This document shows, in pieces, positions 41,407 to 50,726 of a stretch of 64,000 nucleotides of DNA (position 1 is the stretch's first letter; each line of letters starts with the position of its first letter). The notes beneath the pieces are model-generated. The model saw only the letters and a program-made list of their open reading frames with translations. It had not been told where the DNA came from and ran no database searches. Both the position numbers and the translations under genes were made by a program. The DNA is from Rhodobacter sp. (GTDB lineage Bacteria; Pseudomonadota; Alphaproteobacteria; Rhodobacterales; Rhodobacteraceae): NCBI GenBank assembly GCA_027484985.1, contig JAIXRW010000029.1, positions 1 to 64,000 of the forward strand, given 5' to 3'.

Positions 41407-43506
41407 TCAGACCTCCCCTTCCGCGCGGGCGATCACCAGATCACCCAGTTTCATCACAGTGGCAACAAAGCCCGGCGGCACGATGGTGGTCGAGTTTTGC
41501 TGCACAATTACCGCAGGCCCCGCCACCACATCCTGCGCGCGCAGTTTCAGCCGGTCAAAGCGCGGGGTCTGGATCGTCTCGCCATCGTCAAAAGTGGTGG
41601 GGCGTGCATAAAGCGCCGCTTCCGAAGGATTGCGCCGCCCGCCTTTTTCCAGCAGGGGCAAGCGCAGCGTGTCCGACCGCGATGATCCGATCACGCGCAG
41701 CGTCACCATCTGCACGGCCTGATCCTCAAAGGCGTGGCCGTATTCGGTGCGGTGCACGGCAAAGAAGCGCCGCGCCATTTCCTGCGCGGTGGCGGCGGTA
41801 AAGGGGCCGTCGGGCACCGCCACGCGCAATTCGAACCCCTGCCCGACATAGCGACATTCCGCGATCCGCTCGAACCGTTGCGCTTGGGGGGCGATGCCAT
41901 CGGCGGCCAATTGTGCCGCCGCTTCCGCCTGCAACCGGCCAAAGGCCGCGTTCACGGCCGAAAAATCCGCGTCCGACCCCGATTGCAGGATCGTCAGCGA
42001 CGACTGCGTATATTCATAGCGCGGTTCGGTGACCAAAAGCCCCATCGCCGCCGTGATGCCCGGATGCAGGGGTGCGATCACGTTCTTGGCCGCGATCATC
42101 TCGCCCAGCGCCACGCCATGCAGGGGGCCCGCGCCGCCAAAGGCCATCAGGCTGTAATTGCGCGGGTCGATCCCCCGCGCCACCGAGTTCGAGGCAATCG
42201 CCAGCGCCATGTTGTTGTTGATGATCCGCAGCACGCCCAACGCGGCCTGCTTTACGGTCAGGCCCAGCGGTTCGGCCAGATGGGTGCGGATCGCCTGTTC
42301 CGAAAGCGCGGGGTCGATATGCAGCCCACCGCCAAGGAAATGTTCGGCATCCAGACGCCCCAGCACCACCTGTGCATCCGTCACTGTCGGCAGCAGACCG
42401 CCGCGCCCGTAGCAGGCGGGGCCGGGTTCGGCCCCTGCCGATTTCGGCCCCACGCGGAAAGCGCCGCCGCTATCGACATAGGCGATGGACCCGCCCCCTG
42501 CACCGATGGCGTCGATGTCGATCATCGGCACCAGAACGGGCATATGGGCGACCTCGGTGTCACGCGGGTTCTTGATGGTCAGCTCGCCGTTCCGGATTAC
42601 GCTGATATCGGCCGATGTGCCGCCGATGTCGATGGTGATGATCTCGCGCTGGTCACAGGCCTCGCCGGTCCAGCGCCCGCCGATCACGCCGCCCGCAGGG
42701 CCCGACAGCAGCAGCCCAACGGGGTTGCGGCTGGCCTGTTCCACCGTGGTCACGCCGCCATTCGACTGCATGATCCGCACAAAGGCGTTCACCCCCGCCT
42801 CGGCCAGACGCCGTTTAAGGTTGTCAAGATAGCGCGCCACCTTCGGCCCGATATAGGCGTTCATCGCGGCGGTCGAGAAGCGTTCGTATTCGCGGATGGT
42901 GTTGACCACCTCGGACGAGGTGCAGACAAAGGCATCGGGCAGCACGCGGCGCACGATCTCGGCGGCCCTGACCTCGTGTTCGGGGTTCACGAAGGAATAA
43001 AGAAACCCGATCACCACCGCATCCAGCCCACGGGCGGCAAACAACTCGGCCGCCGCTTCGACCTGATCCAGCGCCAAGGGCGTTTCCACCCGCCCGTCCG
43101 GCGGCAGGATGCGTTCATCCACCACGATCCGGTTGCGCCGCCTGATCAGGGGCGCGCTTTGCCATGGCACGTCGAATTGCAGGCTGAAGTTATGCGGCCG
43201 CTTGTGGCGCCCCATATGCAGGATGTCACGAAAGCCGCGCGTGGTGATCATGCCCACCTCGGCCCCGTTGCGTTCGATCACGATATTGGTGGCAACCGTG
43301 GTGCCATGAAACAGCGCATCGATCTGCGATGGCTGCACGCCCGCTATGGCGCACAGCTCGACCACGCCTTGCACAACCGCAATGGACTGGTCCGCGATGG
43401 TCGAAGATACCTTGTGCGTAAAGACGCGCTGCGCCCCGTCCGGGCTGGCCTGTTCCAGCACAAGGTCCGTGAACGTCCCGCCGACATCGACACCGACACG
43501 TATCAT
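41407..43506 (-). CDS. HyuA-type hydantoinase/oxoprolinase A subunit (second copy)
   Basis: 699 residues from the ATG at 43506; upstream codons in the open frame are not protein-like. VGVDVGGTFTDLVLEQ, ALFHGTTVATNIVIERNG, TIDIGGTSADISVI and MAFGGAGPLHGVALG are the usual ATPase and interface segments. First gene of an operon hyuA-hyuB-lysR-OYE-hydratase. The sequence is of the N-methylhydantoinase A group; the substrate is not predictable, but the downstream flavin reductase and hydratase suggest a compound that ends as an unsaturated acyl-CoA. Confidence 0.93.
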   Translation of the reverse strand: MIRVGVDVGGTFTDLVLEQASPDGAQRVFTHKVSSTIADQSIAVVQGVVELCAIAGVQPSQIDALFHGTTVATNIVIERNGAEVGMITTRGFRDILHMGRHKRPHNFSLQFDVPWQSAPLIRRRNRIVVDERILPPDGRVETPLALDQVEAAAELFAARGLDAVVIGFLYSFVNPEHEVRAAEIVRRVLPDAFVCTSSEVVNTIREYERFSTAAMNAYIGPKVARYLDNLKRRLAEAGVNAFVRIMQSNGGVTTVEQASRNPVGLLLSGPAGGVIGGRWTGEACDQREIITIDIGGTSADISVIRNGELTIKNPRDTEVAHMPVLVPMIDIDAIGAGGGSIAYVDSGGAFRVGPKSAGAEPGPACYGRGGLLPTVTDAQVVLGRLDAEHFLGGGLHIDPALSEQAIRTHLAEPLGLTVKQAALGVLRIINNNMALAIASNSVARGIDPRNYSLMAFGGAGPLHGVALGEMIAAKNVIAPLHPGITAAMGLLVTEPRYEYTQSSLTILQSGSDADFSAVNAAFGRLQAEAAAQLAADGIAPQAQRFERIAECRYVGQGFELRVAVPDGPFTAATAQEMARRFFAVHRTEYGHAFEDQAVQMVTLRVIGSSRSDTLRLPLLEKGGRRNPSEAALYARPTTFDDGETIQTPRFDRLKLRAQDVVAGPAVIVQQNSTTIVPPGFVATVMKLGDLVIARAEGEV

Positions 43507-43834
43507 CCCACACCCCGCTGACTGGCTTCGTCTTGCGGATTGAGACATGGAACCGCCCGCGCACAAAGCGGATTTTGCATGCCATTCGCACTGGCACCCG
43601 ATGCGCGCCAAAAGGCCTTTGCCCGAAAATTCCTTGTGAAAACAGGAATTTCATGCGTCTGCTATGCGCCAAAGGCACAGCCTGTCGCCGCGTCATGCGT
43701 CACTGAGATAACTGGTTTCGCCCAAAAGCCGCCTTTGGTGCACAAGATGCAGGCCAAAGCAGGCCTTTGGCAGGGGCCTGCCGGCGCCGCGCCCCGCCCT
43801 CAACCCGCCCTATCCGGGTGATCGACCGGCAGCC
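43507..43834 (-). promoter_or_regulatory. 328-base control region upstream of second hyuA
   Basis: No gene is supported. The region holds AAATTCCT-N9-AGGAATTT (43627-43651), a good operator-like dyad about 120 bases before the hyuA start. It also has a repeated GCCAAAG/CTTTGGC word at about 43607, 43668-43676, 43732-43738, 43753-43759 and 43763-43771, the last two forming an inverted pair. The LysR protein of this operon is the natural candidate to bind one of these elements. Confidence 0.5.
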
Positions 43835-44956
43835 TCAGGAAAACTCGCGCCGCAATGCCGCGCCGTGCTGGTCTTTCGCGGGCACCGGCCCCGTGCCGAT
43901 GCCGCCATCGCCAAAGCGCACCCCGCGCCCCATCATCCGCACCGGACCGGACGGGCTATCCACCGTCACATGCCGCGCCTGCGGATGGGCCTGAAGATCG
44001 TCAAGGTCCGAAATCCGCCCGCAGGCTATTCCGGCCGCCTGCAACAGCCGCATCGCGCCCTCGCGGTCCAAGGCCGCCAGAACCGGCGCGATCAACGCCT
44101 CGACCTCGGCGCGATGGGCGACACGGGCGACATTGGTGGCATAGCGCGGGTCTTGGCCCAGTTCGGGCCGCCCCAGCGCATGGGTTGCCAGCGCCACCCA
44201 TTCGCGGTCGCTTTGCACCGCAAGCAGCACCTCGCGCCCATCGGCGCAGGCAAAGGCGGCATAGGGGGCAATCGACGGGTGCCGCATCCCCAGACGCCCC
44301 GGCGCCACACCGCCATAGGCGGCTTGCAGATAGGGCACGTTCATCCAGTCGGCCATGGTGTGGAACAAGGACACCTCGACCAGCCGCCCCTGCCCCGTCC
44401 GCCCCCGCGCGATCAGCGATTGCAGGATGGCGGCATAGGCGGTTTCCCCCGCAGCGATATCGCAAACCGATATGCCCACCCGCGCCGCGCCCTCGGGGGT
44501 GCCGTTGATCGACAACAGCCCGCTTTCACCCTGTATCAGCATGTCATAGGCCTTGGCATCGCGATAAGGCCCGTCCTCGCCATAGCCCGAGATCGACACA
44601 TAGATCAGCGCCGGATGCGCCGCCCGCATCGCCGCCGCCCCCACGCCCAGCCTGTCAGCAGCCCCCGGTGCAAGGTTCTGGACGAAGATGTCGGCCTTCG
44701 CGATCATCCGGTGCAGCACCGCCATGTCCGTAGGCTGCCGAAGGTCAAGGCAGATCGATTCCTTGCCACGATTGATCCAGACGAAATAGGCGCTTTCGCC
44801 ATGCACCAGCCGGTCATACCCGCGCGAGAAATCCCCCTCGGGCCGTTCGATCTTGATGACACGGGCGCCCGCATCGGCCAGCCGCGCCGTGGCCAACGGG
44901 GCGGCCACCGCCTGTTCCAGCGCAACGACCACCACCCCGTCCAGATCGCGCGCCAT
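43835..44956 (-). CDS. CoA-transferase family III (CaiB/BaiF)
   Basis: A 373-residue family III CoA-transferase that moves CoA between carboxylic acids. Landmarks: VVVVALEQAVAAPLATARLADAGARV-type opening, IKIERPEGDF, RGKESICLDLR, FVQNLAPGA, ISGYGEDGPY and AYDMLIQGESG, whose aspartate is the probable acyl-anhydride residue. The start codon shares one base with the stop of the acyl-CoA dehydrogenase gene (TGATG), so the two proteins are made together and probably act on the same acid. Confidence 0.92.
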   Translation of the reverse strand: MARDLDGVVVVALEQAVAAPLATARLADAGARVIKIERPEGDFSRGYDRLVHGESAYFVWINRGKESICLDLRQPTDMAVLHRMIAKADIFVQNLAPGAADRLGVGAAAMRAAHPALIYVSISGYGEDGPYRDAKAYDMLIQGESGLLSINGTPEGAARVGISVCDIAAGETAYAAILQSLIARGRTGQGRLVEVSLFHTMADWMNVPYLQAAYGGVAPGRLGMRHPSIAPYAAFACADGREVLLAVQSDREWVALATHALGRPELGQDPRYATNVARVAHRAEVEALIAPVLAALDREGAMRLLQAAGIACGRISDLDDLQAHPQARHVTVDSPSGPVRMMGRGVRFGDGGIGTGPVPAKDQHGAALRREFS

Positions 44957-46128
44957 CACGCCTGCCCATAGCTTTTGGGCAGGCCCAGCACCTGCTCGGC
45001 GATATAGCACAGGATCATGTTGGTCGAAATCGGTGCCACCTGATACAGCCGCGCCTCGCGGAACTTGCGTTCGACGTCATATTCCTCGGCAAAGCCGAAA
45101 CCGCCATGGGTTTGCAGGCAGGCCTCGGCCGCCTCCCAGCTCGCATCGGCGGCCAGCATCTTGGCCGCATTCGCCTCGACCCCGGGGTTCTGCCCCGCAT
45201 CATAAAGCGCCGCCGCCCGATAGACGACCGCTTCGGCCGCCAGCATATGGGCGTAAGACCGGGCCAGCGGGAACTGCACCCCCTGGTTCTTGCCGATGGG
45301 CGCGCCGAACACCTGCCGCTCGCGGGCATAGGCAGCGCCCTTGTCCACGAACCATTTGGCATCCCCGATACATTCCGCCGCGATCAGGATGCGTTCGGCA
45401 TTCATCCCCGAAAGGATGTAGCGAAACCCCTTGCCTTCCTCTCCGATCAACGCATCGGCCGGAACACGCACGTTTTCAAAGAAAACCTCGGTCGTCGCGT
45501 GGTTCATCATCGTGCGGATCGGCCGGATCGTGATGCCGTTGCCAACCAGCCCGCGCAGATCGATCAGAAAGACCGACAAGCCGTCGGTGCGTGACTTGGC
45601 CTGATCACGCGGGGTGGTGCGTGCCAAAAGCACCATCAGGTCCGAATGTTCGGCACGGCTGGTCCATATCTTTTGCCCGTTGATCACATAACTGTCGCCG
45701 TCGCGCCGCGCCGTGGTTTGCAGCGACAGCGTATCGGTTCCGCTGGTCGGTTCGGTCACGCCAAAGGCCTGCAACCGCAACTGGCCCGCCGCAATCTGCG
45801 GCAGATAGTGGCGCTTCTGGGCCTCGGACCCGTGGCGCAGCACCGTGCCCATCGTGTACATCTGCGCGTGACAGGCCGCCGCGTTGCAGCCCTGACGGTG
45901 AATCTCTTCCAGGATCACCGCAGCTGCCGTCAGGCTAAGCCCCGAACCGCCATATTCCTCGGGGATCATCGCGGCCAGCCATCCCTCGCGCATCAAGGCC
46001 GCGACAAAGGCTTCGGGATAGGCCCGCCGCGCATCAAGGTCGCGCCAGTAGCTACCCGGAAATCCGGCACAGACCGCCGCCACGCCCGCGCGCAGATCGT
46101 CATATCCTTCGGTCGGGTGCAATGTCAT
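44956..46128 (-). CDS. acyl-CoA dehydrogenase family protein with altered C-terminal active-site motif
   Basis: FAD-dependent dehydrogenase fold, 390 residues from the ATG at 46128 (AAGGGGACG upstream). FGVTEPTSGTDTLSLQTTA and INGQKIWTSRAEHSD are the FAD/substrate loops; GGFGFAEEYDVERKFREARL is near the end. The usual YEGTSEI, whose glutamate is the catalytic base in many members, is YQVAPISTN here. The base may be elsewhere, as in isovaleryl-CoA dehydrogenase, or the reaction may differ. It is first in a two-gene operon with the CaiB-type transferase. Confidence 0.9.
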   Translation of the reverse strand: MTLHPTEGYDDLRAGVAAVCAGFPGSYWRDLDARRAYPEAFVAALMREGWLAAMIPEEYGGSGLSLTAAAVILEEIHRQGCNAAACHAQMYTMGTVLRHGSEAQKRHYLPQIAAGQLRLQAFGVTEPTSGTDTLSLQTTARRDGDSYVINGQKIWTSRAEHSDLMVLLARTTPRDQAKSRTDGLSVFLIDLRGLVGNGITIRPIRTMMNHATTEVFFENVRVPADALIGEEGKGFRYILSGMNAERILIAAECIGDAKWFVDKGAAYARERQVFGAPIGKNQGVQFPLARSYAHMLAAEAVVYRAAALYDAGQNPGVEANAAKMLAADASWEAAEACLQTHGGFGFAEEYDVERKFREARLYQVAPISTNMILCYIAEQVLGLPKSYGQA

Positions 46129-46178
46129 CCGCGTCCCCTTGGTTTCACCTTTCGTTGTGCCAGAGGAAGGCAAGCGCC

Positions 46179-46192
46179 CGATACTGGTATCG
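46179..46192 (-). promoter_or_regulatory. palindromic operator-like site upstream of acyl-CoA dehydrogenase operon
   Basis: CGATAC-TG-GTATCG, perfect 6-base arms, 51 bases before the start codon in the 175-base gap that separates this operon from the LacI gene. It differs from the TGGAACGTTCCA-type sites at 59 and 63 kb, so another regulator may bind it. I see nothing else definite in the gap 46129-46303. Confidence 0.45.
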
Positions 46193-46303
46193 CACGCATC
46201 CAGTTATCCCCTGCCGACATAGGCAAGGCCCTGATGCCACAGACCAGCCGCCTTGGTGCCTTCCTCCGGTCTTGCCCCGTGGGTCGCGCCGGGTCAGCGC
46301 GGG

Positions 46304-47305
46304 CTAAAGCCCCGCGGATGACGCCCGCACGATCAGCTTCACCGGCGAACGGGTGTCGGGCACGGGTTTTGCGCCCTCGCTCAGCCATGCCATCAGCCGG
46401 GCTGCCATGTCCTGCCCGAATTCTGCGATGCCGCATTGCACCGATGACAGCGGTGGATAGCTTTGCGCTGCCTCCTCGATATCGTCGAACCCGACAAGAC
46501 GGAAATCGCGCCCGACCACACGGCCACGGCTGGCAAAGCCCGAAATCACGCCCAGCGCCACAAGATCGTTGAAACAGACCGCCGCGTCGCAGTCCAATTC
46601 GTCGATGAACCGCCCCGCCGCCTCGCGGCCAAAGGCGCGGGTGGGCCGCCCCTGCACCAGCAAGGGTTCGATGCCATGTGCGGCCAGCACTTCAAGATAG
46701 CCCGATTGCCGCTCTGCCGTGACGCTGCGCCCCTCGATCCCGCCGACAAAGGCGATGCGCCGCGCACCCGTCGCAATCAGATGTTCCGCCGCCAGCCGCC
46801 CCCCCGCCGCATAATCGGGCGAGGCGAAGGGGAACAGGTCGGTGCGCGGGCTGACCCGGCGCAAGACCTGCATCGCCGCGATTCCGGCACGTTCCAGCTG
46901 GCCGAAACTTGCCTCCTCGTCGCCATAGACGGGCGAGATGATCAGTCCCGACACCCCGTGTTCGATCATCGCGGCAATGGTGCGGGCCTGAAGCGCGGGG
47001 TCTTCATCGGTATTGGCCACCACAGCGGCATAGCCCGCTTCGGATATGGCCATTTGCACGGCGGTGGCGAATTCGGTGAAAAAGGGGTTTTTCAGGTCAT
47101 TGATCACCAGCCCGATCAGCCCGATCTGCGCCGACCGCAAATTAGCCGCCGCACGGTTATAGACATAACCCAGTTCCGCCATGGCGCGGCGCACATCTTC
47201 CCGCGTGCGGTCGCTGACCGAAGGGCTGTTCTGCAAGACCAGACTGACGGTCGATTTCGAAACCCCCGCCGCCCGTGCCACATCGATGATCGTCGGTCTT
47301 CCCAT
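46304..47305 (-). CDS. LacI-family transcriptional regulator
   Basis: 333 residues from the ATG at 47305. The N-terminal HTH and hinge are typical (TIIDVARAAGVSKSTVSLVL, DRTREDVRRAMAELGYVYN), followed by a periplasmic-binding-like effector domain (GLIGLVINDLKNPFF, GARRIAFVGG, VGFDDIEEAAQSYPPLSSV). It is the last gene of the long operon that starts at 58965. LacI-type sites with central CG (TGGAACGWTCCA) occur at the promoters of that operon and of the operon starting at 63316, so it probably represses both and thereby itself. Confidence 0.93.
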   Translation of the reverse strand: MGRPTIIDVARAAGVSKSTVSLVLQNSPSVSDRTREDVRRAMAELGYVYNRAAANLRSAQIGLIGLVINDLKNPFFTEFATAVQMAISEAGYAAVVANTDEDPALQARTIAAMIEHGVSGLIISPVYGDEEASFGQLERAGIAAMQVLRRVSPRTDLFPFASPDYAAGGRLAAEHLIATGARRIAFVGGIEGRSVTAERQSGYLEVLAAHGIEPLLVQGRPTRAFGREAAGRFIDELDCDAAVCFNDLVALGVISGFASRGRVVGRDFRLVGFDDIEEAAQSYPPLSSVQCGIAEFGQDMAARLMAWLSEGAKPVPDTRSPVKLIVRASSAGL

Positions 47306-47343
47306 AGATCGCACTCCAACCCACGATCCGGTCTTACGGACTG

Positions 47344-47652
47344 TCAGCCGCCCGTTGCAAGGTCGAAGACAAGGATGCCGTCGATCCCGCCTTCGGCATG
47401 GGCCACCAGCCCTGTGCCAAATTCCTTGTGCCCCGCATCGGCCTGATAGGCGGCAAGCGCCTGCCAATCGGCGAAATCGGCCACGAAACCGTGCAGATAG
47501 CCCCGCTCGATCTGTTCGGGGCTTTCGCTTTTGCCCCAGGTCGCGGCAAAGCCCAGCCGCGCCGACAAGGAGCCCAGCGGGGCCAGCAGTTCTGCCGCCT
47601 TCGCCTCGGTCACATCGGCGCGAAAGCGGATCAGGACGATATGGCGGATCAT
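47344..47652 (-). CDS. Dabb-family stress-responsive alpha/beta-barrel protein
   Basis: A 102-residue ferredoxin-like dimeric barrel protein: MIRHIVLIRFRADVT, RGYLHGFVADFADWQALAAY and HAEGGIDGILVFDLA match the Dabb family. Related small proteins include plant stress proteins and polyketide or olivetolic acid cyclases. The start overlaps the stop of the GMC oxidoreductase gene (ATGA). In this operon it may assist turnover of an oxidised intermediate; its function is not established. Confidence 0.87.
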   Translation of the reverse strand: MIRHIVLIRFRADVTEAKAAELLAPLGSLSARLGFAATWGKSESPEQIERGYLHGFVADFADWQALAAYQADAGHKEFGTGLVAHAEGGIDGILVFDLATGG

Positions 47653-49226
47653 GCGGCCCCCTTGATCATGTCTGCGGCTTTTTCAGCGATCATGATGGTC
47701 GCCGCGTTGGTGTTCGACGACACGACCTGCGGCATGACCGATGCATCGACCACCCGCAACCCCGCGATCCCGTTGAAGCGCAGCGTCGGATCGACCACCG
47801 CCCCCGCATCGGCCCCCATGCGGCAGGTGCCGGCGGGGTGATGGTCGGTCTTGGCGTGGCGGCAGGCATAGGCAAAGTAATCCTCGTCCGTCCGCACATC
47901 TGGGCCTGGCAGACGCTCGGCCTTGACAAATGGCGCCAGCGCATCCTGCCGCATGATCTCTTGCGCCAGTTTCAGCCCCTTGATCGACATGTCGCGGTCA
48001 TAGGGGTCTTGCCAGTAATTCGGGTCGATCAATGGGGCGGCCAGCGGGTCGGCGCTGGCCAGCCGCACCGTGCCCCGCGACCTTGGCCGCAGAAAGGCCG
48101 AGTTGAGCGTGACACCCCCCTGCGGCATGGCAGCCACCCCCGCCTCGATCCCCGATCCAAGGCCAAGGTGGAACTGGATATCGGGCGACCGCGCCGCCGT
48201 GTCGGCCCACCAGAAACCGCCCGTCTCGAACAGGCTCGATGCGACCGGCCCCTTGCGCGTGGCCAGATATTGCAACCCCGCCAAGGCCGACCACAGCGGT
48301 TTCGCGTAGCGGTCATAGGTATGCGGCCCCGTGCATTCCGCGATCACGAACAGGTCGAGATGGTCGTGGAAATTCGCCCCAACATTGGGTTGGTCGAACA
48401 CCACCGGAATGCCCAGCCCTCGCAGATGATCGGCAGGCCCGATGCCCGACAGTTGCAACAGGCGGGGCGAGCCGATGGCGCCCGAGGACAGGATCACCTC
48501 GCGTTCCGCCCGCAACACACCATGTCGTGCCAGTTCCACCCCCACGGCGCGGCCCTGTTCCACCACGATCCGCAGCACCTGCGCGCCCGTCATCACCGAA
48601 AGGTTCGACCGCTGCCGCTCCACCGGCCCCAGATAGGCCCTTGAGGTGGACGACCGCCGCACCTTACGTTGGGTCAGCTGGTAATAGCCCACGCCTTCCG
48701 GCGTCTCGCTCGTCAGGTCGCGGTTGGTGGGAATGCCGATCTGCCCCGCGGCGGCAAAATACGCCTCGCAAATCGGCAAGGGTGCCGCAGGTTTGCTAAC
48801 GCCAAGGGGGCCGCCCTTGCCGTGCCAGCGGTTATCCCATGTGTCATTATCCTCGGCCTTGCGGAAATAGGGCAGGACATCCTCGTAACTCCACCCCGTG
48901 CAGCCCGCCTGCCGCCATTCGTCATAATCCAAGGGATGGCCGCGCGTGTAGATCTGCGCGTTCACCGTCGATCCGCCGCCCAGCACCTTGGCTTGGGTGA
49001 AGCGGATCTGCATGTTCCGCATTTGCCTTTGCGGCACGGTCTGCCAGCCCCATGATCCGATGCCCTTGGTCATCTTCGCGAAACCCGCAGGAATGGCATA
49101 GAACGGGTGCCAGTCGCGCGGCCCCGCCTCCAGCAGCAGCACCCGCAAATGCGGGTCTTCCGACAGGCGGGCGGCCAGCACTGAACCCGCCGATCCGCCC
49201 CCCACGATGATGTAATCCCAAGGCAT
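47649..49226 (-). CDS. GMC-family oxidoreductase, choline dehydrogenase-like
   Basis: FAD-dependent alcohol dehydrogenase/oxidase of 525 residues. DYIIVGGGSAGSVLAARLSE is the FAD-binding loop; GGGSTVNAQIYTRG and SSGAIGSPRLLQLSGIG are the GMC signatures; the C-terminus HHPAGTCRMG and RVVDASVMPQVVSSNTNA carries the catalytic histidine region. There is no signal peptide. It lies 12 bases after a second, different GMC gene. With the aldehyde dehydrogenase upstream it would oxidise an alcohol group of the imported compound to aldehyde and then acid. Confidence 0.93.
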   Translation of the reverse strand: MPWDYIIVGGGSAGSVLAARLSEDPHLRVLLLEAGPRDWHPFYAIPAGFAKMTKGIGSWGWQTVPQRQMRNMQIRFTQAKVLGGGSTVNAQIYTRGHPLDYDEWRQAGCTGWSYEDVLPYFRKAEDNDTWDNRWHGKGGPLGVSKPAAPLPICEAYFAAAGQIGIPTNRDLTSETPEGVGYYQLTQRKVRRSSTSRAYLGPVERQRSNLSVMTGAQVLRIVVEQGRAVGVELARHGVLRAEREVILSSGAIGSPRLLQLSGIGPADHLRGLGIPVVFDQPNVGANFHDHLDLFVIAECTGPHTYDRYAKPLWSALAGLQYLATRKGPVASSLFETGGFWWADTAARSPDIQFHLGLGSGIEAGVAAMPQGGVTLNSAFLRPRSRGTVRLASADPLAAPLIDPNYWQDPYDRDMSIKGLKLAQEIMRQDALAPFVKAERLPGPDVRTDEDYFAYACRHAKTDHHPAGTCRMGADAGAVVDPTLRFNGIAGLRVVDASVMPQVVSSNTNAATIMIAEKAADMIKGAA

Positions 49227-49238
49227 CGGACCGCTCCT

Positions 49239-50726
49239 TCAGGCAGGCTTGTCGCGCAAATGGTGCCCCAGCCGCAGCGCGAGCGCCGCCACGGTCAGCG
49301 ACGGGTTCACCGCGGCCGAGGTCGGCAGGACCGAGGCATCCGCGATGAAAAGATTTTGCAGGTCATGCGCCTTCAGGTCGGCATCGACGACCGAGGCCGC
49401 CGGATCGCTGCCCATCCGCGCCGTGCCGCATTGGTGGCTGGGTTTCGATTTCGGAAAGCCCTTGGCCAGCGTCACAGGCCAGCCCGCCCGTCGCATCGCC
49501 GCTTTCAGCTTGGCGACCAGCAGGTCATGCGCCGCCACGTTGGTCTTGCGCCAGTCCAGCACGATCTGCCCATCCTTCAGCATCACACGGCTGTCGGGGT
49601 CTGGCAGGTCTTCCGACATGGCCATGATATGGATCGACCGTTCCGCCAGATAATCGGCCAGCCACAACGGCAGGCCACTTTCCCCCGCAAGGATCGGCCC
49701 CGTCACGCGGCCCAGCATCTGGATATTGCCCAAGGGTTCGCCCTGCGGTCCACCCGTCAGGTAAAAGTCATTGAACTGGATGGTCTTTTCATAAACCGTC
49801 CGGTTCCGGCGCAGCGGGTTGAAGGCGATCATGGCCGTCAGGTTGTGGTTCATGAAATTGCGCCCCACCTGATCCGAACGGTTCGCCAGCCCCGTGGAAT
49901 GGTCCGCATTGGCCGAAGCCAGCAGCAGCGCCGCCGTCATCACCGCCCCTGCGCACAGGCACACCCTGCCCGCCGTCAGCGTGGCCCGCCCTTGCGGCCC
50001 CTCGACCTGAACGCCCGTCACGCGGCCTCCTTCGGTGACCAGCCGCTCGGCCCGCGTTCCGGTCAAAAGCCGCACGTTGGGGTATTTCAGCGCTTCGGCC
50101 AGCCCGCAGCTTTCGGCATCCGATTTCGCCCCCGTGCTGTCGGGAAAGGCGTCCCATGTGGTAGGGGCGCGTTTCAGCCAGCTTTCGATATCCACCCCCA
50201 AGGGCAGCGCCGAAGGGTGCAGCCCCTGTGCCACAAAGGCACGGCGCAGCGCGGCGATATCGGGTTCATCCGGCACGGGCGGAAAGGGATAGGGCGCGGA
50301 ATGGGGCGGTTCGGTCGGGTCGCCCGTGGCATCGCCCCGCACGCGATAAAGCTGTTCGGCCTGACTGTAGAACGGCTCCAGCACCTCGTATCCGATGGGC
50401 CAACCCGGTGTGACGCCATCCATATGGCGCAGGGGGCGGAAATCCTCGGCCCGATAGCGCAGCAGGACCGCGCCGTAGAATTTCGTATTGCCGCCGACAA
50501 ATGCGTAATTGCCGGGGTTGAACGGCACGCCCGCCGCATCGAGCCATGTTTCCTTGGGCTTGAAATGCCCGCGCCGGAAAATGGCCGTGGGGTCGCGCGC
50601 CTCGGGGCTGTCGGCCAGCCGTTCGCCGCGCTCCAGGATCAGTATCCTTTGTCCTGTCGGCGCCAGCGCAGCCGCCAGCGTGGCCCCGCCCATGCCGGAG
50701 CCGACGATGATGTAATCCGCATCCAT
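49239..50726 (-). CDS. GMC-family oxidoreductase, second type
   Basis: FAD-dependent dehydrogenase of 495 residues from another branch of the GMC family: DYIIVGSGMGGATLAAALA, FVGGNTKFYGAVLLRYR, CLCAGAVMTAALLLASAN, and C-terminal HQCGTARMGSDP with FIADASVLPTSAAVNPSLT. This tail type is common in sugar or polyol dehydrogenases of the GMC_oxred_C group. No signal peptide. The ATG shares one base with the stop of the ATPase gene. Two unlike GMC enzymes side by side suggest oxidation of two different hydroxyls or of two related substrates. Confidence 0.92.
   Translation of the reverse strand: MDADYIIVGSGMGGATLAAALAPTGQRILILERGERLADSPEARDPTAIFRRGHFKPKETWLDAAGVPFNPGNYAFVGGNTKFYGAVLLRYRAEDFRPLRHMDGVTPGWPIGYEVLEPFYSQAEQLYRVRGDATGDPTEPPHSAPYPFPPVPDEPDIAALRRAFVAQGLHPSALPLGVDIESWLKRAPTTWDAFPDSTGAKSDAESCGLAEALKYPNVRLLTGTRAERLVTEGGRVTGVQVEGPQGRATLTAGRVCLCAGAVMTAALLLASANADHSTGLANRSDQVGRNFMNHNLTAMIAFNPLRRNRTVYEKTIQFNDFYLTGGPQGEPLGNIQMLGRVTGPILAGESGLPLWLADYLAERSIHIMAMSEDLPDPDSRVMLKDGQIVLDWRKTNVAAHDLLVAKLKAAMRRAGWPVTLAKGFPKSKPSHQCGTARMGSDPAASVVDADLKAHDLQNLFIADASVLPTSAAVNPSLTVAALALRLGHHLRDKPA

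Noticed and set aside
38674-41685. Open plus-strand frame of about 1000 codons
   Set aside because: It runs antisense to the LysR and HyuB genes, has the arginine/histidine/glutamine-rich composition of GC-rich antisense frames, and has no recognisable domain.
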